Counted from the first letter of the stretch, positions 27,468 through 36,859 are shown. The stretch: 64,000 nt of DNA from Castellaniella sp040276085 (GCF_040276085.1 NZ_JBELOK010000006.1:1-64000); one strand, 5' to 3'. The notes: a model not told the origin generated them from the sequence alone. Made by a program: numbers and translations.

Positions 27468-29513
27468 ATGAGCGCCTTGCCCGCCCCTGATCCTTCCATG
27501 GCCAACGCGATCCGTGTTCTTGCCATGGATGCCGTCCAACAAGCCAATTCCGGGCACCCCGGGGCCCCAATGGGGATGGCTGATATTGCGCATGTGCTCT
27601 GGACGCGTCATCTGCGCCACAACCCGGCCGATCCCGCCTGGATCGACCGCGACCGCTTCGTGCTGTCCAATGGCCATGGTTCGATGCTGTTGTATGCCTT
27701 GCTGCATCTCAGCGGCTACGATCTGCCCATCGAAGAACTCCGCAATTTCCGCCAGCTGCATTCGCGCACGCCGGGGCACCCCGAAGTCGGCATCACGCCG
27801 GGGGTTGAAACCACCACCGGCCCTCTGGGGCAAGGTCTGGCCAACGGGGTGGGGATGGCGCTGGCGCAGGCCCTGCTTGCACAAGAGTTCAACCGTCCAG
27901 GACACCAGATCATCGACCACGACACCTATGTGTTTGTCGGCGATGGCTGCCTGATGGAAGGTATTTCCCACGAGGCCTGCTCCCTGGCCGGTACGCTGGG
28001 CCTGTCGCGTCTCATCGTGTTCTACGATGACAACGGCATTTCCATCGACGGTGAAGTCGAGAACTGGTTTGCCGACGACACCCCGGCCCGCTTCGAGGCC
28101 TACGGCTGGAACGTCCTGCGCGGTGTGGATGGCCACGACAGCAATGCATTGGATGCCGCCATCAACCAGGCACGTGCCCATGGGGCTGCAGGCCGTGGTC
28201 CCACCCTGATTTGTTGCCGCACCATCATCGGAAAAGGCGCGCCCACCAAGGCAGGCACCGAAAAAGTACACGGCGCACCGTTGGGCGCGGATGAGATTGC
28301 TGCCGCCCGCAAGGCCATGGGCTGGTCTTACCCGCCCTTCGACATCCCGCAAAATGTCTACGCCTACTGGAATGCCCGCGAGCGCGGCGCCCATCTGCAA
28401 TCCGACTGGCAAGTACGGTTTGACCACTACGCCGAAGCCTACCCCGAGCAGGCGTCCGAACTCTGCCGCCGGATGGCCGGCGAGCTGCCTACTGATTTCG
28501 CCCGGCGTGCGCTCGATTACGTGCTGTCTACGCAAGACAAAGCCGAATCCATCGCCTCGCGCAAGGCCTCCCAGCAGGCCATCGCTGCGTTTGCCGAGAT
28601 CCTGCCCGAGCTCCTGGGCGGTTCGGCCGACCTCACCGGGTCCAATTTCACCGACTGGAAAGGCGTCACGCCGGTGCGCCGCACGGCGCAAGGCCTGCAG
28701 GCCGGCCGGCACATCAATTACGGTGTACGCGAGTTCGCCATGGCCGCCATCATGAACGGCATGGCGCTGCACGGGGGCTACCTGCCGTTTGGCGGCACGT
28801 TCCTGACGTTCTCCGACTACTCCCGCAACGCGTTGCGTATGGCTGCCCTCATGAAGCAGCGCGTGGTGCATGTCTTTACCCACGATTCCATCGGCCTGGG
28901 CGAAGACGGCCCCACTCACCAGTCCATCGAGCACGCCGGCAGCCTGCGCCTGATTCCCAACCTGCATGTCTGGCGTCCGTGCGATACCACAGAAACCGCG
29001 GTGGCCTGGCAGTCTGCCTTGTCCCGTCCAGCCAGCGTGGGCATGGCGGTTCATCCGGGCGGCCCGTCTGCGTTGTTGTTGTCGCGTCAAAACCTGCCGT
29101 TTGTCGCCCGGGATGCCGCCACCACCCAGGCCATTGCCCGAGGCGGCTATGTGTTGCGCGACATGGTGGGCGCCTGCGCGGTGCTGATTGCCACCGGTTC
29201 TGAAGTCGAGCTGGCCCTGCAGGCGCAAGATCAGCTGGCCGCACGCGGTATTGCCACCCGCGTGGTGTCCATGCCTTGCACCCAGGTGTTTGATGCCCAG
29301 GATGCTGCCTGGCGCCGCGAGGTGCTGCCTGCGGATCTCCCCCGCGTGGCCATCGAGGCAGGCGGCACGGCTACTTGGTATAAATACGTTGGTACCACCG
29401 GTGCAGTGGTGGGTATCGATACCTTTGGTGAATCGGCACCGGCCGGTGTGTTGTTCAAACATTTCAACCTGACGGCCGATCATGTGGCCGCTACAGTCGA
29501 ACAGCTTTTGTAA
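27468..29513 (+). CDS. tkt: Transketolase
   Basis: Transketolase exchanges two-carbon units between sugar phosphates using thiamine diphosphate. From the ATG at 27468 (MSALPAPDPSMANAIRVL) the protein has 681 residues. Visible motifs are SGHPGAPMGMAD, FVLSNGHGSMLLYALLHLSGY, the ThDP motif VGDGCLMEGISHEACSLAGTLGL, and FTHDSIGLGEDGPTHQSIEH. A longer open frame begins with TTG at 27423 but adds a non-conserved segment. gapA follows after 12 bases and pgk after that, a carbon-metabolism cluster common in Burkholderiales. Confidence 0.96.
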   Translation: MSALPAPDPSMANAIRVLAMDAVQQANSGHPGAPMGMADIAHVLWTRHLRHNPADPAWIDRDRFVLSNGHGSMLLYALLHLSGYDLPIEELRNFRQLHSRTPGHPEVGITPGVETTTGPLGQGLANGVGMALAQALLAQEFNRPGHQIIDHDTYVFVGDGCLMEGISHEACSLAGTLGLSRLIVFYDDNGISIDGEVENWFADDTPARFEAYGWNVLRGVDGHDSNALDAAINQARAHGAAGRGPTLICCRTIIGKGAPTKAGTEKVHGAPLGADEIAAARKAMGWSYPPFDIPQNVYAYWNARERGAHLQSDWQVRFDHYAEAYPEQASELCRRMAGELPTDFARRALDYVLSTQDKAESIASRKASQQAIAAFAEILPELLGGSADLTGSNFTDWKGVTPVRRTAQGLQAGRHINYGVREFAMAAIMNGMALHGGYLPFGGTFLTFSDYSRNALRMAALMKQRVVHVFTHDSIGLGEDGPTHQSIEHAGSLRLIPNLHVWRPCDTTETAVAWQSALSRPASVGMAVHPGGPSALLLSRQNLPFVARDAATTQAIARGGYVLRDMVGACAVLIATGSEVELALQAQDQLAARGIATRVVSMPCTQVFDAQDAAWRREVLPADLPRVAIEAGGTATWYKYVGTTGAVVGIDTFGESAPAGVLFKHFNLTADHVAATVEQLL

Positions 29514-29525
29514 AGGAAATTCTCC

Positions 29526-30536
29526 ATGACCATTCGCGTCGCCATCAATGGTTACGGCCGTATCGGCCGCAACATCCTGCGGGCCCACTACGAAGACGGC
29601 AAAAAGCACGATATCCAGATCGTGGCCATCAACGACCTCGGTGATCCCGAAACCAATGCGCACCTCACCCGCTACGATACTGCCCATGGCCGCTTCCCTG
29701 GCACGGTCGAAGTGGATGCAGACAGCATGGTCGTCAATGGCGACCGCATCCGTGTGCTGGCCGAGCGCGACCCCGCCAAGCTGCCCTGGGGCGAGCTCAA
29801 GGTGGATGTTGTGCTCGAGTGCACGGGTTTCTTTGCCACCAAAGAAAAAGCCTCTGCCCACCTCAAGGGCGGTGCAAAAAAGGTCATTATCTCGGCTCCC
29901 GGCGGCAAGGATGTCGACGCAACCATCGTGTATGGCGTCAACCACACTGTGCTGAAGGCCAGTGATACCGTTATCTCCAACGCGTCTTGCACCACCAACT
30001 GCCTGGCACCGCTGGTGCATCCGCTGCACCAGAAACTGGGTATTGTTCATGGCTTGATGACCACCATCCACGCCTATACCAACGACCAGGTCCTGACCGA
30101 CGTCTATCACAAAGACCTGCGCCGGGCGCGTTCTGCCACGCACAGCATGATCCCCACCAAAACCGGTGCGGCTTCTGCGGTGGGTCTGGTGTTGCCAGAG
30201 CTTAACGGCAAGCTGGATGGTTATGCCATCCGTGTACCCACAATCAATGTCTCGATCGTTGATCTCTCCTTTGTGGCCTCGCGTGACACCACCGTCGAAG
30301 AAGTCAACGGTATCCTCAAGGCTGCTGCCGAAGGCCCCCTGAAAGGCATTCTGGCTTACACCACAGAGCCCCTGGTATCGGTCGACTTCAACCACAGCCC
30401 GCTGTCCAGCACAGTAGACGCAGGCCTGACCAAGGTCTTGGGTTCTCTGGTCAAGGTGTCTTCCTGGTACGATAACGAGTGGGGTTTCTCCAATCGGATG
30501 CTGGATACCACCGTGGCCCTGATGGCTGCAAAATAA
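29526..30536 (+). CDS. gapA: Glyceraldehyde-3-phosphate dehydrogenase, type I
   Basis: The 336-residue enzyme oxidises glyceraldehyde-3-phosphate to 1,3-bisphosphoglycerate. It has the N-terminal nucleotide motif INGYGRIGRNILRA, the catalytic cysteine in SNASCTTNCLAPL, and HSMIPTKTGAA, SWYDNEWGFSNRM in the usual order. A strong ribosome-binding site (aaggaa) lies just after the tkt stop, so tkt and gapA are almost surely one transcript. The residue after the first nucleotide-binding strand is Asn-Asp (VAINDLGD), the usual NAD-preferring arrangement. Confidence 0.97.
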   Translation: MTIRVAINGYGRIGRNILRAHYEDGKKHDIQIVAINDLGDPETNAHLTRYDTAHGRFPGTVEVDADSMVVNGDRIRVLAERDPAKLPWGELKVDVVLECTGFFATKEKASAHLKGGAKKVIISAPGGKDVDATIVYGVNHTVLKASDTVISNASCTTNCLAPLVHPLHQKLGIVHGLMTTIHAYTNDQVLTDVYHKDLRRARSATHSMIPTKTGAASAVGLVLPELNGKLDGYAIRVPTINVSIVDLSFVASRDTTVEEVNGILKAAAEGPLKGILAYTTEPLVSVDFNHSPLSSTVDAGLTKVLGSLVKVSSWYDNEWGFSNRMLDTTVALMAAK

Positions 30537-30552
30537 TCCAGAGCGTGTAAAA

Positions 30553-30574
30553 AAGGGCGGGGTAACCCGCCCTT
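30553..30574 (-). terminator. Hairpin between gapA and pgk with a minus-strand T tract
   Basis: The stem aagggcggg (30553-30561) and cccgccctt (30566-30574) is perfect with a 4-base loop. On the plus strand the A run lies before the hairpin, so the U tract of an intrinsic terminator exists only for leftward transcription. For the rightward gapA-pgk transcript it would act more as a pause or processing stem. Confidence 0.6.
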
Positions 30575-30647
30575 GTCATATCTGGTGCTTTACCGTTTTT
30601 GTGCCATTTGTGTGCTGTTTTCTATCAATCAACCCACTTCTGATCCC

Positions 30648-31835
30648 ATGACCATTCAGACTCTTTCTGCCCTGGCCCAAGCCGGCAAGCTGGCCGGCAA
30701 ACGTGTGTTTATCCGCTCCGATCTCAACGTGCCGATGGATGGTGATCGCATCACCGAAGACACCCGTATCCGCGCGTCTGTGCCTGCAATCCGGATGGCG
30801 CTTGATGCGGGCGCGGCCGTGATGGTGACATCCCACCTGGGACGGCCCACCGAAGGTACCGTAAGGCCTGAAGATTCCCTGAAACCGGTTGCCGTCCGGC
30901 TGGCCGAATGCTTGCAGCAACCCGTGCGCCTGGTGCAAGACTGGGTGCCGGGTGTTGAGGTTGCAGTGGGCGAAGTCGTGCTGCTCGAAAACTGCCGCTG
31001 TAATCCGGGCGAGAAAAAGAACGATCCTGCCCTGGCGCGGCAGATGGCGGCCCTGTGTGATATCTATGTCAATGATGCCTTCGGTACCGCGCATCGCGCT
31101 GAAGCCACCACCGAGGGCATTGCCCACTTTGCCCCGATAGCGTGTGCCGGCCCCTTGCTGGCTGCCGAGCTTGATGCGCTGGGGCGTGCCCTGCAGTCAC
31201 CTCGCCGACCAATGGTGGCGATTGTCGGCGGCTCAAAGGTGTCTACCAAGCTGTCCATCCTGCAGGCGCTGGCCGGCAGGGTTGACCAACTGATCGTGGG
31301 GGGCGGTATTGCCAACACATTTATGTTGGCTGCTGGCCTGCCGATCGGTAAATCGCTGGCCGAACCCGATCAGATCGATCAGGCCCGTGCGGTGATTCAG
31401 GCCATGCAGGCGCGTGGGGTCGAAGTGCCTATCCCTGTGGATGTGGTGGTGGCTGGCCGTTTTGCAGCCGATGCCCCTGCCACCGTCAAGGCGGCAGCTG
31501 ATGTTGGGCCCGATGATCTGATTCTGGATATTGGCCCCCAAACCGCGCAGCAACTGGCGCGGCAACTGCGCAGCGCCGGCACCATTGTCTGGAACGGCCC
31601 TGTGGGCGTATTCGAGTTCGAAGCCTTTTCGCATGGCACCGAAACCATTGCCCGGGCAATCGCAGACTCCGATGGATTTTCCATTGCCGGGGGCGGTGAC
31701 ACCCTGGCGGCCATTGCCAAATATGGCATTGCACAGCAAGTGGGGTATATCTCCACCGGGGGTGGTGCTTTTCTCGAATTTCTCGAAGGTAAAACTTTGC
31801 CGGCGGTTGCTGCCCTGCAAGGTCACAAGGCTTGA
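30648..31835 (+). CDS. pgk: Phosphoglycerate kinase
   Basis: Pgk transfers phosphate from 1,3-bisphosphoglycerate to ADP. The protein has 395 residues from the ATG at 30648 (MTIQTLSALAQAGKLAGKRVFIRSDLN). Motifs are VFIRSDLNVPMDG, TSHLGRPTEG, LLENCRCNPGEKKND, VGGSKVSTKLSIL and the C-terminal GGGDTLAAI. No good ribosome-binding site is visible immediately upstream, and a hairpin separates the gene from gapA. Expression may therefore depend on readthrough or on its own start region. The stop codon lies about 17 bases before the 4.5S RNA. Confidence 0.96.
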   Translation: MTIQTLSALAQAGKLAGKRVFIRSDLNVPMDGDRITEDTRIRASVPAIRMALDAGAAVMVTSHLGRPTEGTVRPEDSLKPVAVRLAECLQQPVRLVQDWVPGVEVAVGEVVLLENCRCNPGEKKNDPALARQMAALCDIYVNDAFGTAHRAEATTEGIAHFAPIACAGPLLAAELDALGRALQSPRRPMVAIVGGSKVSTKLSILQALAGRVDQLIVGGGIANTFMLAAGLPIGKSLAEPDQIDQARAVIQAMQARGVEVPIPVDVVVAGRFAADAPATVKAAADVGPDDLILDIGPQTAQQLARQLRSAGTIVWNGPVGVFEFEAFSHGTETIARAIADSDGFSIAGGGDTLAAIAKYGIAQQVGYISTGGGAFLEFLEGKTLPAVAALQGHKA

Positions 31836-31842
31836 GGTCTGT

Positions 31843-31848
31843 TAGAAT
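31843..31848 (+). promoter_or_regulatory. Putative -10 element of the 4.5S RNA gene
   Basis: The hexamer tagaat lies 4-6 bases before the inferred 5' end of the SRP RNA, the spacing expected of a -10 box. I see no good -35 at 16-18 bases upstream, which would lie inside the end of pgk. The RNA might also be cut from a pgk transcript. Confidence 0.35.
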
Positions 31849-31852
31849 TATC

Positions 31853-31952
31853 AAGGCGGGCCCCTTCGCATGGTTCGGCGGTAAATCTGGTCAGGTCGGG
31901 AACGAAGCAGCCATAGCCGTGCAGAACCAGTGCCGAAGTCAGGCTCGCCTTT
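31853..31952 (+). ncRNA. ffs: 4.5S RNA, bacterial small signal recognition particle RNA
   Basis: The segment contains the invariant SRP apical-loop sequence ggtcaggtcgggaacgaagc (from about 31889), which binds Ffh. The ends aaggcgggcc and ggctcgcctt are complementary, closing a single long hairpin of about 100 bases, the normal size of a proteobacterial 4.5S RNA. A T-rich stretch (tttccttttgtcttttcc) follows and could support termination. The gene sits between pgk and dnaX; ffs next to dnaX is a recurrent arrangement in betaproteobacteria. The exact ends are estimated to within a few bases. Confidence 0.93.
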
Positions 31953-31983
31953 CCTTTTGTCTTTTCCGGTCAGCGGCCAACTC

Positions 31984-33864
31984 ATGAGCTATCTCGTTCT
32001 GGCGCGCAAATGGCGCCCCCGATCTTTCGATACCCTGGTGGGGCAAGATCACGTGGTGCGGGCACTCACTCATGCCCTGTCTTCTGGTCGATTGCACCAT
32101 GCCTGGCTGTTTACCGGCACGCGCGGTGTCGGCAAGACCACGCTCTCGCGGATCTTGGCCAAGTCTCTGAATTGCGCCGATGGCGTCACGGCCACGCCCT
32201 GCGGGCATTGTCAGGCCTGCACCGAAATCGACGCCGGCCGTTTTGTCGATTACATCGAGCTCGATGCCGCTTCCAATCGCGGCGTCGACGAAATGACCCA
32301 GCTCCTCGAGCAAGCGGTGTATGCACCCTCGTCTGGCCGCTACAAGGTCTACATGATCGACGAAGTGCACATGCTCACCGGCCATGCCTTTAACGCCATG
32401 CTCAAGACGCTCGAAGAACCCCCCGAGCATGTCAAGTTCATTTTGGCCACCACCGATCCGCAAAAGATTCCAGTGACGGTGCTGTCGCGTTGCCTGCAGT
32501 TCAATCTCAAACAAATGACCGTACCGGCCATTGTTCAGCATCTGCAGCAGATCCTTGTGCAAGAAAACATCCCCGCCGATACGCAAAGCCTGCGTCTGAT
32601 TGCACAGGCGGCGGCGGGTTCCATGCGCGATGCGCTGTCCCTTGCCGACCAGGCCATCTCGTTTGCCGCCGGCAATCTCACGGCCCAGGCAGTGGGCGAG
32701 ATGCTGGGCACCCTGGATCAGCATCATCTGGTGGCCCTGGCCCGTGCATTGGCCGCGGCAGATGCTGCGGCAGTGCTGGCAGTGGCGGATGATCTTGCCT
32801 TGCGCGGCCTGTCTTTTCGGTCAGCGCTGGCCGATCTGGCTATTTTGTTGTCGCGGGTGGCCATTGCACAACGTTTGGGGCATGCTCCCGAGAACGACCC
32901 CCAAGCCGAGGATATTCAATCGCTGGCGGGCCTGCTAAGCCCCGACGACGTGCAGCTGTTTTATTCTGTGGCCGTGCACAGTCGCCAAGAGCTTGCTCTG
33001 GCACCTGATGAATACGCCGGCTTCGTGATGGCCTGCCTGCGGATGCTGGCCCTGTTGCCGGCGGATCGTGTGCCGCCTGTGCCATCGTCTGCGCCGCCGG
33101 TGGCGGTGAAGCCCTCATCGCCTGCAGGTGATGTGGCGGCCTTGCCTGCGTCCCACTCCCACGATACCCCCGCTTGGGAAGCCTCGCCGTCAGAGTTGCA
33201 GACGGCGGCTGTCCAGGCCCAGCCGGATGTGCTTCAAAGCCCCAGCCAGCAGCCAGTCTCCGAAAATCCCGCGGCATCCGGAAATCCCGCTTTGGATGAT
33301 CAGCCGGTGCCTGATGATGCACAAGCGGCGGATGACTGGACGACAGGCATCCCCGACGCATCGGACGATGGCTCGGAACCCGGCATGGCGGTATTTGGCG
33401 CGGATGACACCCTGGCAGAGCAGTTGGGTGGCCTGTCCGGTGTGCCTGCACCAACGGCAGCCGCCCAGGTAGACCCGGCCAGCCTTACATCAACCCAGTG
33501 GCCCACACTGGCAGCCAGCCTGCCGGTTACGGGTGCTGCCCGGGCGCTGGCGCTTAACAGCGAGTGGCAATCGGGCGACGAGCACCAGATCCACCTGCGT
33601 GTGGCGATTCACACGCTCACAGAAGGCGGGGCGCACGATCGTCTGCGCACCGTGTTGTCCGAGCACTTTGGCCGCGTATTGCAGTTGCAGGTGGATTACG
33701 GCGATACAGGCGGGGACACCGCCTACGCGCTGGATCAGGCGGCCCGGGGCAGGCGTTTGCAGGCGGCAGAACAGGCAGCCCAACAAGCCCCCCTGGTTCA
33801 GGCCCTGGTGCAGCAGTTTGGGGCCCGCATTGTGCCGGGATCCGTGCAGCCGCCTGCGGTATAG
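31984..33864 (+). CDS. dnaX: DNA polymerase III subunits gamma/tau
   Basis: DnaX is the clamp-loader ATPase. From the ATG at 31984 the protein has 626 residues. It begins MSYLVLARKWRPRSFDTLVGQ, with Walker A GTRGVGKT (residues 45-52), a zinc site (Cys64, Cys73, Cys76, Cys79), DEVHMLTGHAFNAMLKTLEEPP, and the sensor ATTDPQKIPVTVLSRC. A long proline/alanine/aspartate-rich linker (about residues 360-520) joins a C-terminal tau region. I see no A-rich slippery heptamer of the Escherichia coli type in the linker, so a frameshifted gamma form is not predicted. ybaB and recR follow, as in many proteobacteria. Confidence 0.95.
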   Translation: MSYLVLARKWRPRSFDTLVGQDHVVRALTHALSSGRLHHAWLFTGTRGVGKTTLSRILAKSLNCADGVTATPCGHCQACTEIDAGRFVDYIELDAASNRGVDEMTQLLEQAVYAPSSGRYKVYMIDEVHMLTGHAFNAMLKTLEEPPEHVKFILATTDPQKIPVTVLSRCLQFNLKQMTVPAIVQHLQQILVQENIPADTQSLRLIAQAAAGSMRDALSLADQAISFAAGNLTAQAVGEMLGTLDQHHLVALARALAAADAAAVLAVADDLALRGLSFRSALADLAILLSRVAIAQRLGHAPENDPQAEDIQSLAGLLSPDDVQLFYSVAVHSRQELALAPDEYAGFVMACLRMLALLPADRVPPVPSSAPPVAVKPSSPAGDVAALPASHSHDTPAWEASPSELQTAAVQAQPDVLQSPSQQPVSENPAASGNPALDDQPVPDDAQAADDWTTGIPDASDDGSEPGMAVFGADDTLAEQLGGLSGVPAPTAAAQVDPASLTSTQWPTLAASLPVTGAARALALNSEWQSGDEHQIHLRVAIHTLTEGGAHDRLRTVLSEHFGRVLQLQVDYGDTGGDTAYALDQAARGRRLQAAEQAAQQAPLVQALVQQFGARIVPGSVQPPAV

Positions 33865-33907
33865 TCGCTGTTTTGTTTCCCTCTCTTCACCCAATCAGGA
33901 CATCACC

Positions 33908-34234
33908 ATGATGAAAGGTCAGATTGCCGGCTTGATGCGTCAGGCTCAGCAGATGCAAGAAAACATGAAAAAGGCGCAGGATGCCCTGGCCGACATCGTC
34001 GTCGAAGGTGCCTCGGGTGGCGGCCTGGTCAAGGTCTCCATGAGCTGCAAATTCGATGTGAAACGGGTCACGATCGATCCAACTCTCTATGACGACGATC
34101 GCGACATGATCGAAGATCTGGTAGCAGCCGCCTTCAATGACGCCCAGCGCAAGGCTGAAGCCACTGCCCAAGAAAAAATGTCTGCCGTTACCGCCGGGAT
34201 GTCGTTGCCGCCGGGCATGAAGCTGCCATTCTGA
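33908..34234 (+). CDS. ybaB: YbaB/EbfC nucleoid-associated protein
   Basis: The 108-residue product matches the YbaB/EbfC family of small DNA-binding dimers: QIAGLMRQAQQMQENMKKAQ in the N-terminal helix, the strand GLVKVSMSCKFDVKRVTIDP, and a C-terminal helix DLVAAAFNDAQRKAEA. The start is the first ATG of an ATGATG pair at 33908. It lies between dnaX and recR, the standard dnaX-ybaB-recR context, and is separated from recR by a single base. Confidence 0.95.
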   Translation: MMKGQIAGLMRQAQQMQENMKKAQDALADIVVEGASGGGLVKVSMSCKFDVKRVTIDPTLYDDDRDMIEDLVAAAFNDAQRKAEATAQEKMSAVTAGMSLPPGMKLPF

Positions 34235-34235
34235 G

Positions 34236-34838
34236 ATGGCAACGGGCCTACCCGAACCCGAGCCCCTGCGCGCCCTGATTGACGCCTTGCGCAGCCTGCC
34301 GGGTGTCGGTGTGCGGACAGCACGGCGGATGGCGTACCACCTCTTGCAGCATGATCCTGACGGTGCGCGGCACCTGGCCGATACGCTGCAGGCTGCCGTG
34401 GGAGAGCTGCGCCACTGCGAACGCTGCAACTCGTTTTCCCAGACGCCGCTGTGCGCCACGTGCCAGGACCCCACCCGGGATCCGGCCGTGTTGTGTGTCG
34501 TCGAAACTCCCGCCGATCAGAACATGATCGAGTCCAGCCATGGCTACAAGGGCCTGTATTACGTGCTGATGGGGCGTCTGGCGCCCCTTGAGGGGGTTGG
34601 GCCTGATCAAGTGCGTTTTGCGCAGTTGCTTCAACGTGCTTCGGATGGCCAAGTGAAAGAAGTGATTCTGGCCACCAACTTTACGGCCGAGGGCGAAACC
34701 ACGGCATATTATCTGGCCGATATGCTGCGTAACCAAGGGCTGACAATTACCCGGCTGGCTCGCGGGGTGCCCAGCGGCAGCGAGCTCGAATACGTGGATG
34801 CAGGCACGATTGCCTGGGCGTTGGCCGAGCGTCGCTAG
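34236..34838 (+). CDS. recR: Recombination mediator RecR
   Basis: RecR works with RecF and RecO to load RecA at gaps. The 200-residue protein has the helix-hairpin-helix region LRSLPGVGVRTARRMAYHLL, a four-cysteine zinc finger (CERCNSFSQTPLCATC), and a Toprim domain (VLCVVETPADQNMIESS ... TNFTAEGETTAYYLADML). It starts one base after ybaB, so dnaX-ybaB-recR are co-transcribed. Confidence 0.96.
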   Translation: MATGLPEPEPLRALIDALRSLPGVGVRTARRMAYHLLQHDPDGARHLADTLQAAVGELRHCERCNSFSQTPLCATCQDPTRDPAVLCVVETPADQNMIESSHGYKGLYYVLMGRLAPLEGVGPDQVRFAQLLQRASDGQVKEVILATNFTAEGETTAYYLADMLRNQGLTITRLARGVPSGSELEYVDAGTIAWALAERR

Positions 34839-34918
34839 TACTGCTGGCACGGCTTACCCGTCGATTAATCCGCGGTATTATGCTTGCGTAGCATTTAAAA
34901 CCAATACGGAGACACACC

Positions 34919-35965
34919 ATGGCCATTTCTCGTCGTGACCTTCTAAAAACCGCTGCTGCAGCGGGTGTGCTGGGTGGTTTGCCTGGTCTTGCCAGGGCCC
35001 AGATCGACACACCCGAAAAACCTTCACTGACGATTGCCGTGGGTGGCCAGGCCCTGATCTATTACCTGCCGCTGTCGGTTGCGCATCTCAATGGCTACTT
35101 CAAGGACGAAGGCCTGGATACCACGATTGCCGATTTTGCCGGGGGTTCAAAGGCCTTGCAGGCCGTGGTGGGGGGTAGCGCCGATGTGGTCTCCGGAGCC
35201 TTCGAGCACACCATCAACCTGCAGGCCAAGGGGCAGTTCTATCGCTGCTTTGCCCTGCAAGGTCGTGCGCCGATGATTGTCCTTGGGGTCTCCAAAAAGA
35301 CCATGCCCGATTACAAAACACCGGCTGATCTCAAAGGCAAAAAAATTGGGGTGACGGCACCGGGCTCGTCTACCAACATGATGGCCAGTTTCTTTTTGGC
35401 CCAGCACGGTCTCAAACCCTCGGATGTTGCCTATATCGGGGTGGGCGCAGGCGCCGGTGCGGTTACTGCCCTAAGGTCAGGCCAAATTGACGCCATCGCC
35501 AACCTTGATCCCGTGATCAGTACCCTGGTCAAAGAAGACGCCCTCCAGATCATTGCCGACACCCGCACCTTGCAGGATGCTCACAAGATCTTCGGCGGCA
35601 ACATGCCTGCCGGCTGCCTGTACGCCTCGCAGGCATTCATCGATGCCAATCCCAATACCACCCAGGCCCTGGCCAATGCCATGGTGCGGGCCGACAAATG
35701 GATTCAGGCGGCCACCCCGGACGACATCGTCAAGCTGGTGCCCAAGTCCTATCTGCTGGGCGACCCCGATCTCTACAAGCTGGCACTCAAGGGCAACCGC
35801 GAAGCGCTGTCCCCCGACGGCTTGGTGCCCGAAGACGGTCCGCAAACCGCGCTCAATGCGCTAGCCGAGTTCGTGCCGCACTTTGATCGCACCAAGATAG
35901 ACATCTCGCGCGTCTGGACCAACCAGTTTGCAATCAAGGCTGGCCAGAAGTATCCGCATGGTTGA
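34919..35965 (+). CDS. ABC importer substrate-binding protein, SsuA/TauA/NMT1-like
   Basis: The 348-residue protein has a twin-arginine signal (ISRRDLLKTAAAAGVLGGLPGLARAQ), so it is probably exported folded by Tat to the periplasm. The mature part follows the NMT1/SsuA fold: YYLPLSVAHLNGYFKDEGLD, GGSADVVSGAFEHT and GVTAPGSSTNMMASFFL. It is the first gene of an importer with an ATPase and a permease downstream. Its stop overlaps the ATPase start by 8 bases. Families with this shape import sulfonates, taurine, nitrate or pyrimidine/thiamine precursors; nothing here fixes the substrate. A Tat rather than Sec leader is a notable detail. Confidence 0.88.
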   Translation: MAISRRDLLKTAAAAGVLGGLPGLARAQIDTPEKPSLTIAVGGQALIYYLPLSVAHLNGYFKDEGLDTTIADFAGGSKALQAVVGGSADVVSGAFEHTINLQAKGQFYRCFALQGRAPMIVLGVSKKTMPDYKTPADLKGKKIGVTAPGSSTNMMASFFLAQHGLKPSDVAYIGVGAGAGAVTALRSGQIDAIANLDPVISTLVKEDALQIIADTRTLQDAHKIFGGNMPAGCLYASQAFIDANPNTTQALANAMVRADKWIQAATPDDIVKLVPKSYLLGDPDLYKLALKGNREALSPDGLVPEDGPQTALNALAEFVPHFDRTKIDISRVWTNQFAIKAGQKYPHG

Positions 35966-36800
35966 TTCTGCAACACATTCTGCTGATGTCCGTGCGGGCG
36001 AATCGCCCGCATTGTTGCTGGATTCCGTCACCTGCACCTTTACCGACGCCAAGGGTGGGTCTTACACGGCTATGCGCGCCGCCACCGTCTCGGTGGCGGC
36101 GGGCGAGTTCGTTTCCGTGGTGGGCCCTACTGGCTGCGGCAAATCTACGCTGCTCAATATGGCAGCTGGTTTGCTACAGCCCTCGGGCGGCCGGGTAACC
36201 GTGTTTGGGCAAGCCCTGCAAGGCGTCAATCATCGTGCCGGGTATATGTTCCAGGGCGAGGCGCTGATGCCCTGGCGTAATGCCCTGGGCAATGTCACGG
36301 CCGGGCTCGAGTTCGCGGGTGTCTCCGCTGCAGAAGCCAAATCCCGTGGGCAAGATTGGCTGCGGCGCGTAGGGTTGGGCGGCTTCGAAGACCGCTACCC
36401 TCACCAGATGTCGGGCGGGATGCGCAAGCGTGCCATGTTGGCGCAAACCCTGATTCGCGATCCCGATCTCATCCTCATGGATGAGCCTTTCTCTGCGCTC
36501 GATATCCAGACGCGTCAGCTGATGGAAAACGAAGTCCTGGATCTCTGGATGGCGCGCCGCAAGGCGGTGCTGTTCATCACCCACGACCTCGACGAAGCCA
36601 TTGCCATGAGCGACCGTGTCGTGGTGCTCTCGGCAGGGCCCGATACCCACCCGATCGGCGAATTTGTCATTGACATCCCGCGTCCGCGTGATGTGGCCGA
36701 GGTTCGGATGCATCCCCGCTTTATCGAGCTGCACCGAGGGATCTGGGCGGTCTTGCGTGATGAAGTTCTTAAGGGCTATCAGCGTCAGAAACAGGCCTGA
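35958..36800 (+). CDS. ABC importer ATPase, SsuB/TauB type
   Basis: This 280-residue cytoplasmic ATPase energises the importer. It shows Walker A GPTGCGKST, Q-loop YMFQGEALMPWRN, the signature MSGGMRKRAMLAQ, Walker B LILMDEPFSALD and the switch histidine in FITHDLDEAIAMSD. This arrangement is typical of the nitrate/sulfonate/taurine subfamily. The ATG at 35958 lies inside the last codons of the binding-protein gene, indicating coupled translation. The signature reads MSGG rather than LSGG, common in this subfamily. Confidence 0.92.
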   Translation: MVDSATHSADVRAGESPALLLDSVTCTFTDAKGGSYTAMRAATVSVAAGEFVSVVGPTGCGKSTLLNMAAGLLQPSGGRVTVFGQALQGVNHRAGYMFQGEALMPWRNALGNVTAGLEFAGVSAAEAKSRGQDWLRRVGLGGFEDRYPHQMSGGMRKRAMLAQTLIRDPDLILMDEPFSALDIQTRQLMENEVLDLWMARRKAVLFITHDLDEAIAMSDRVVVLSAGPDTHPIGEFVIDIPRPRDVAEVRMHPRFIELHRGIWAVLRDEVLKGYQRQKQA

Positions 36801-36859
36801 TGTTTATTTTCCAGCCTGGCCAATGTGTCTGTCGGGCCTGAAACCGAGGAGTCTCCACC

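Noticed and set aside
27417..30395. A 992-codon open frame antisense to tkt and gapA
   Set aside because: It is a product of strong third-position GC bias in two highly expressed genes; its translation shows no domain and the sense genes are certain.
33000..33560. Programmed frameshift site in dnaX
   Set aside because: No A-rich slippery heptamer is present in the linker, so I do not propose a gamma product by frameshift.
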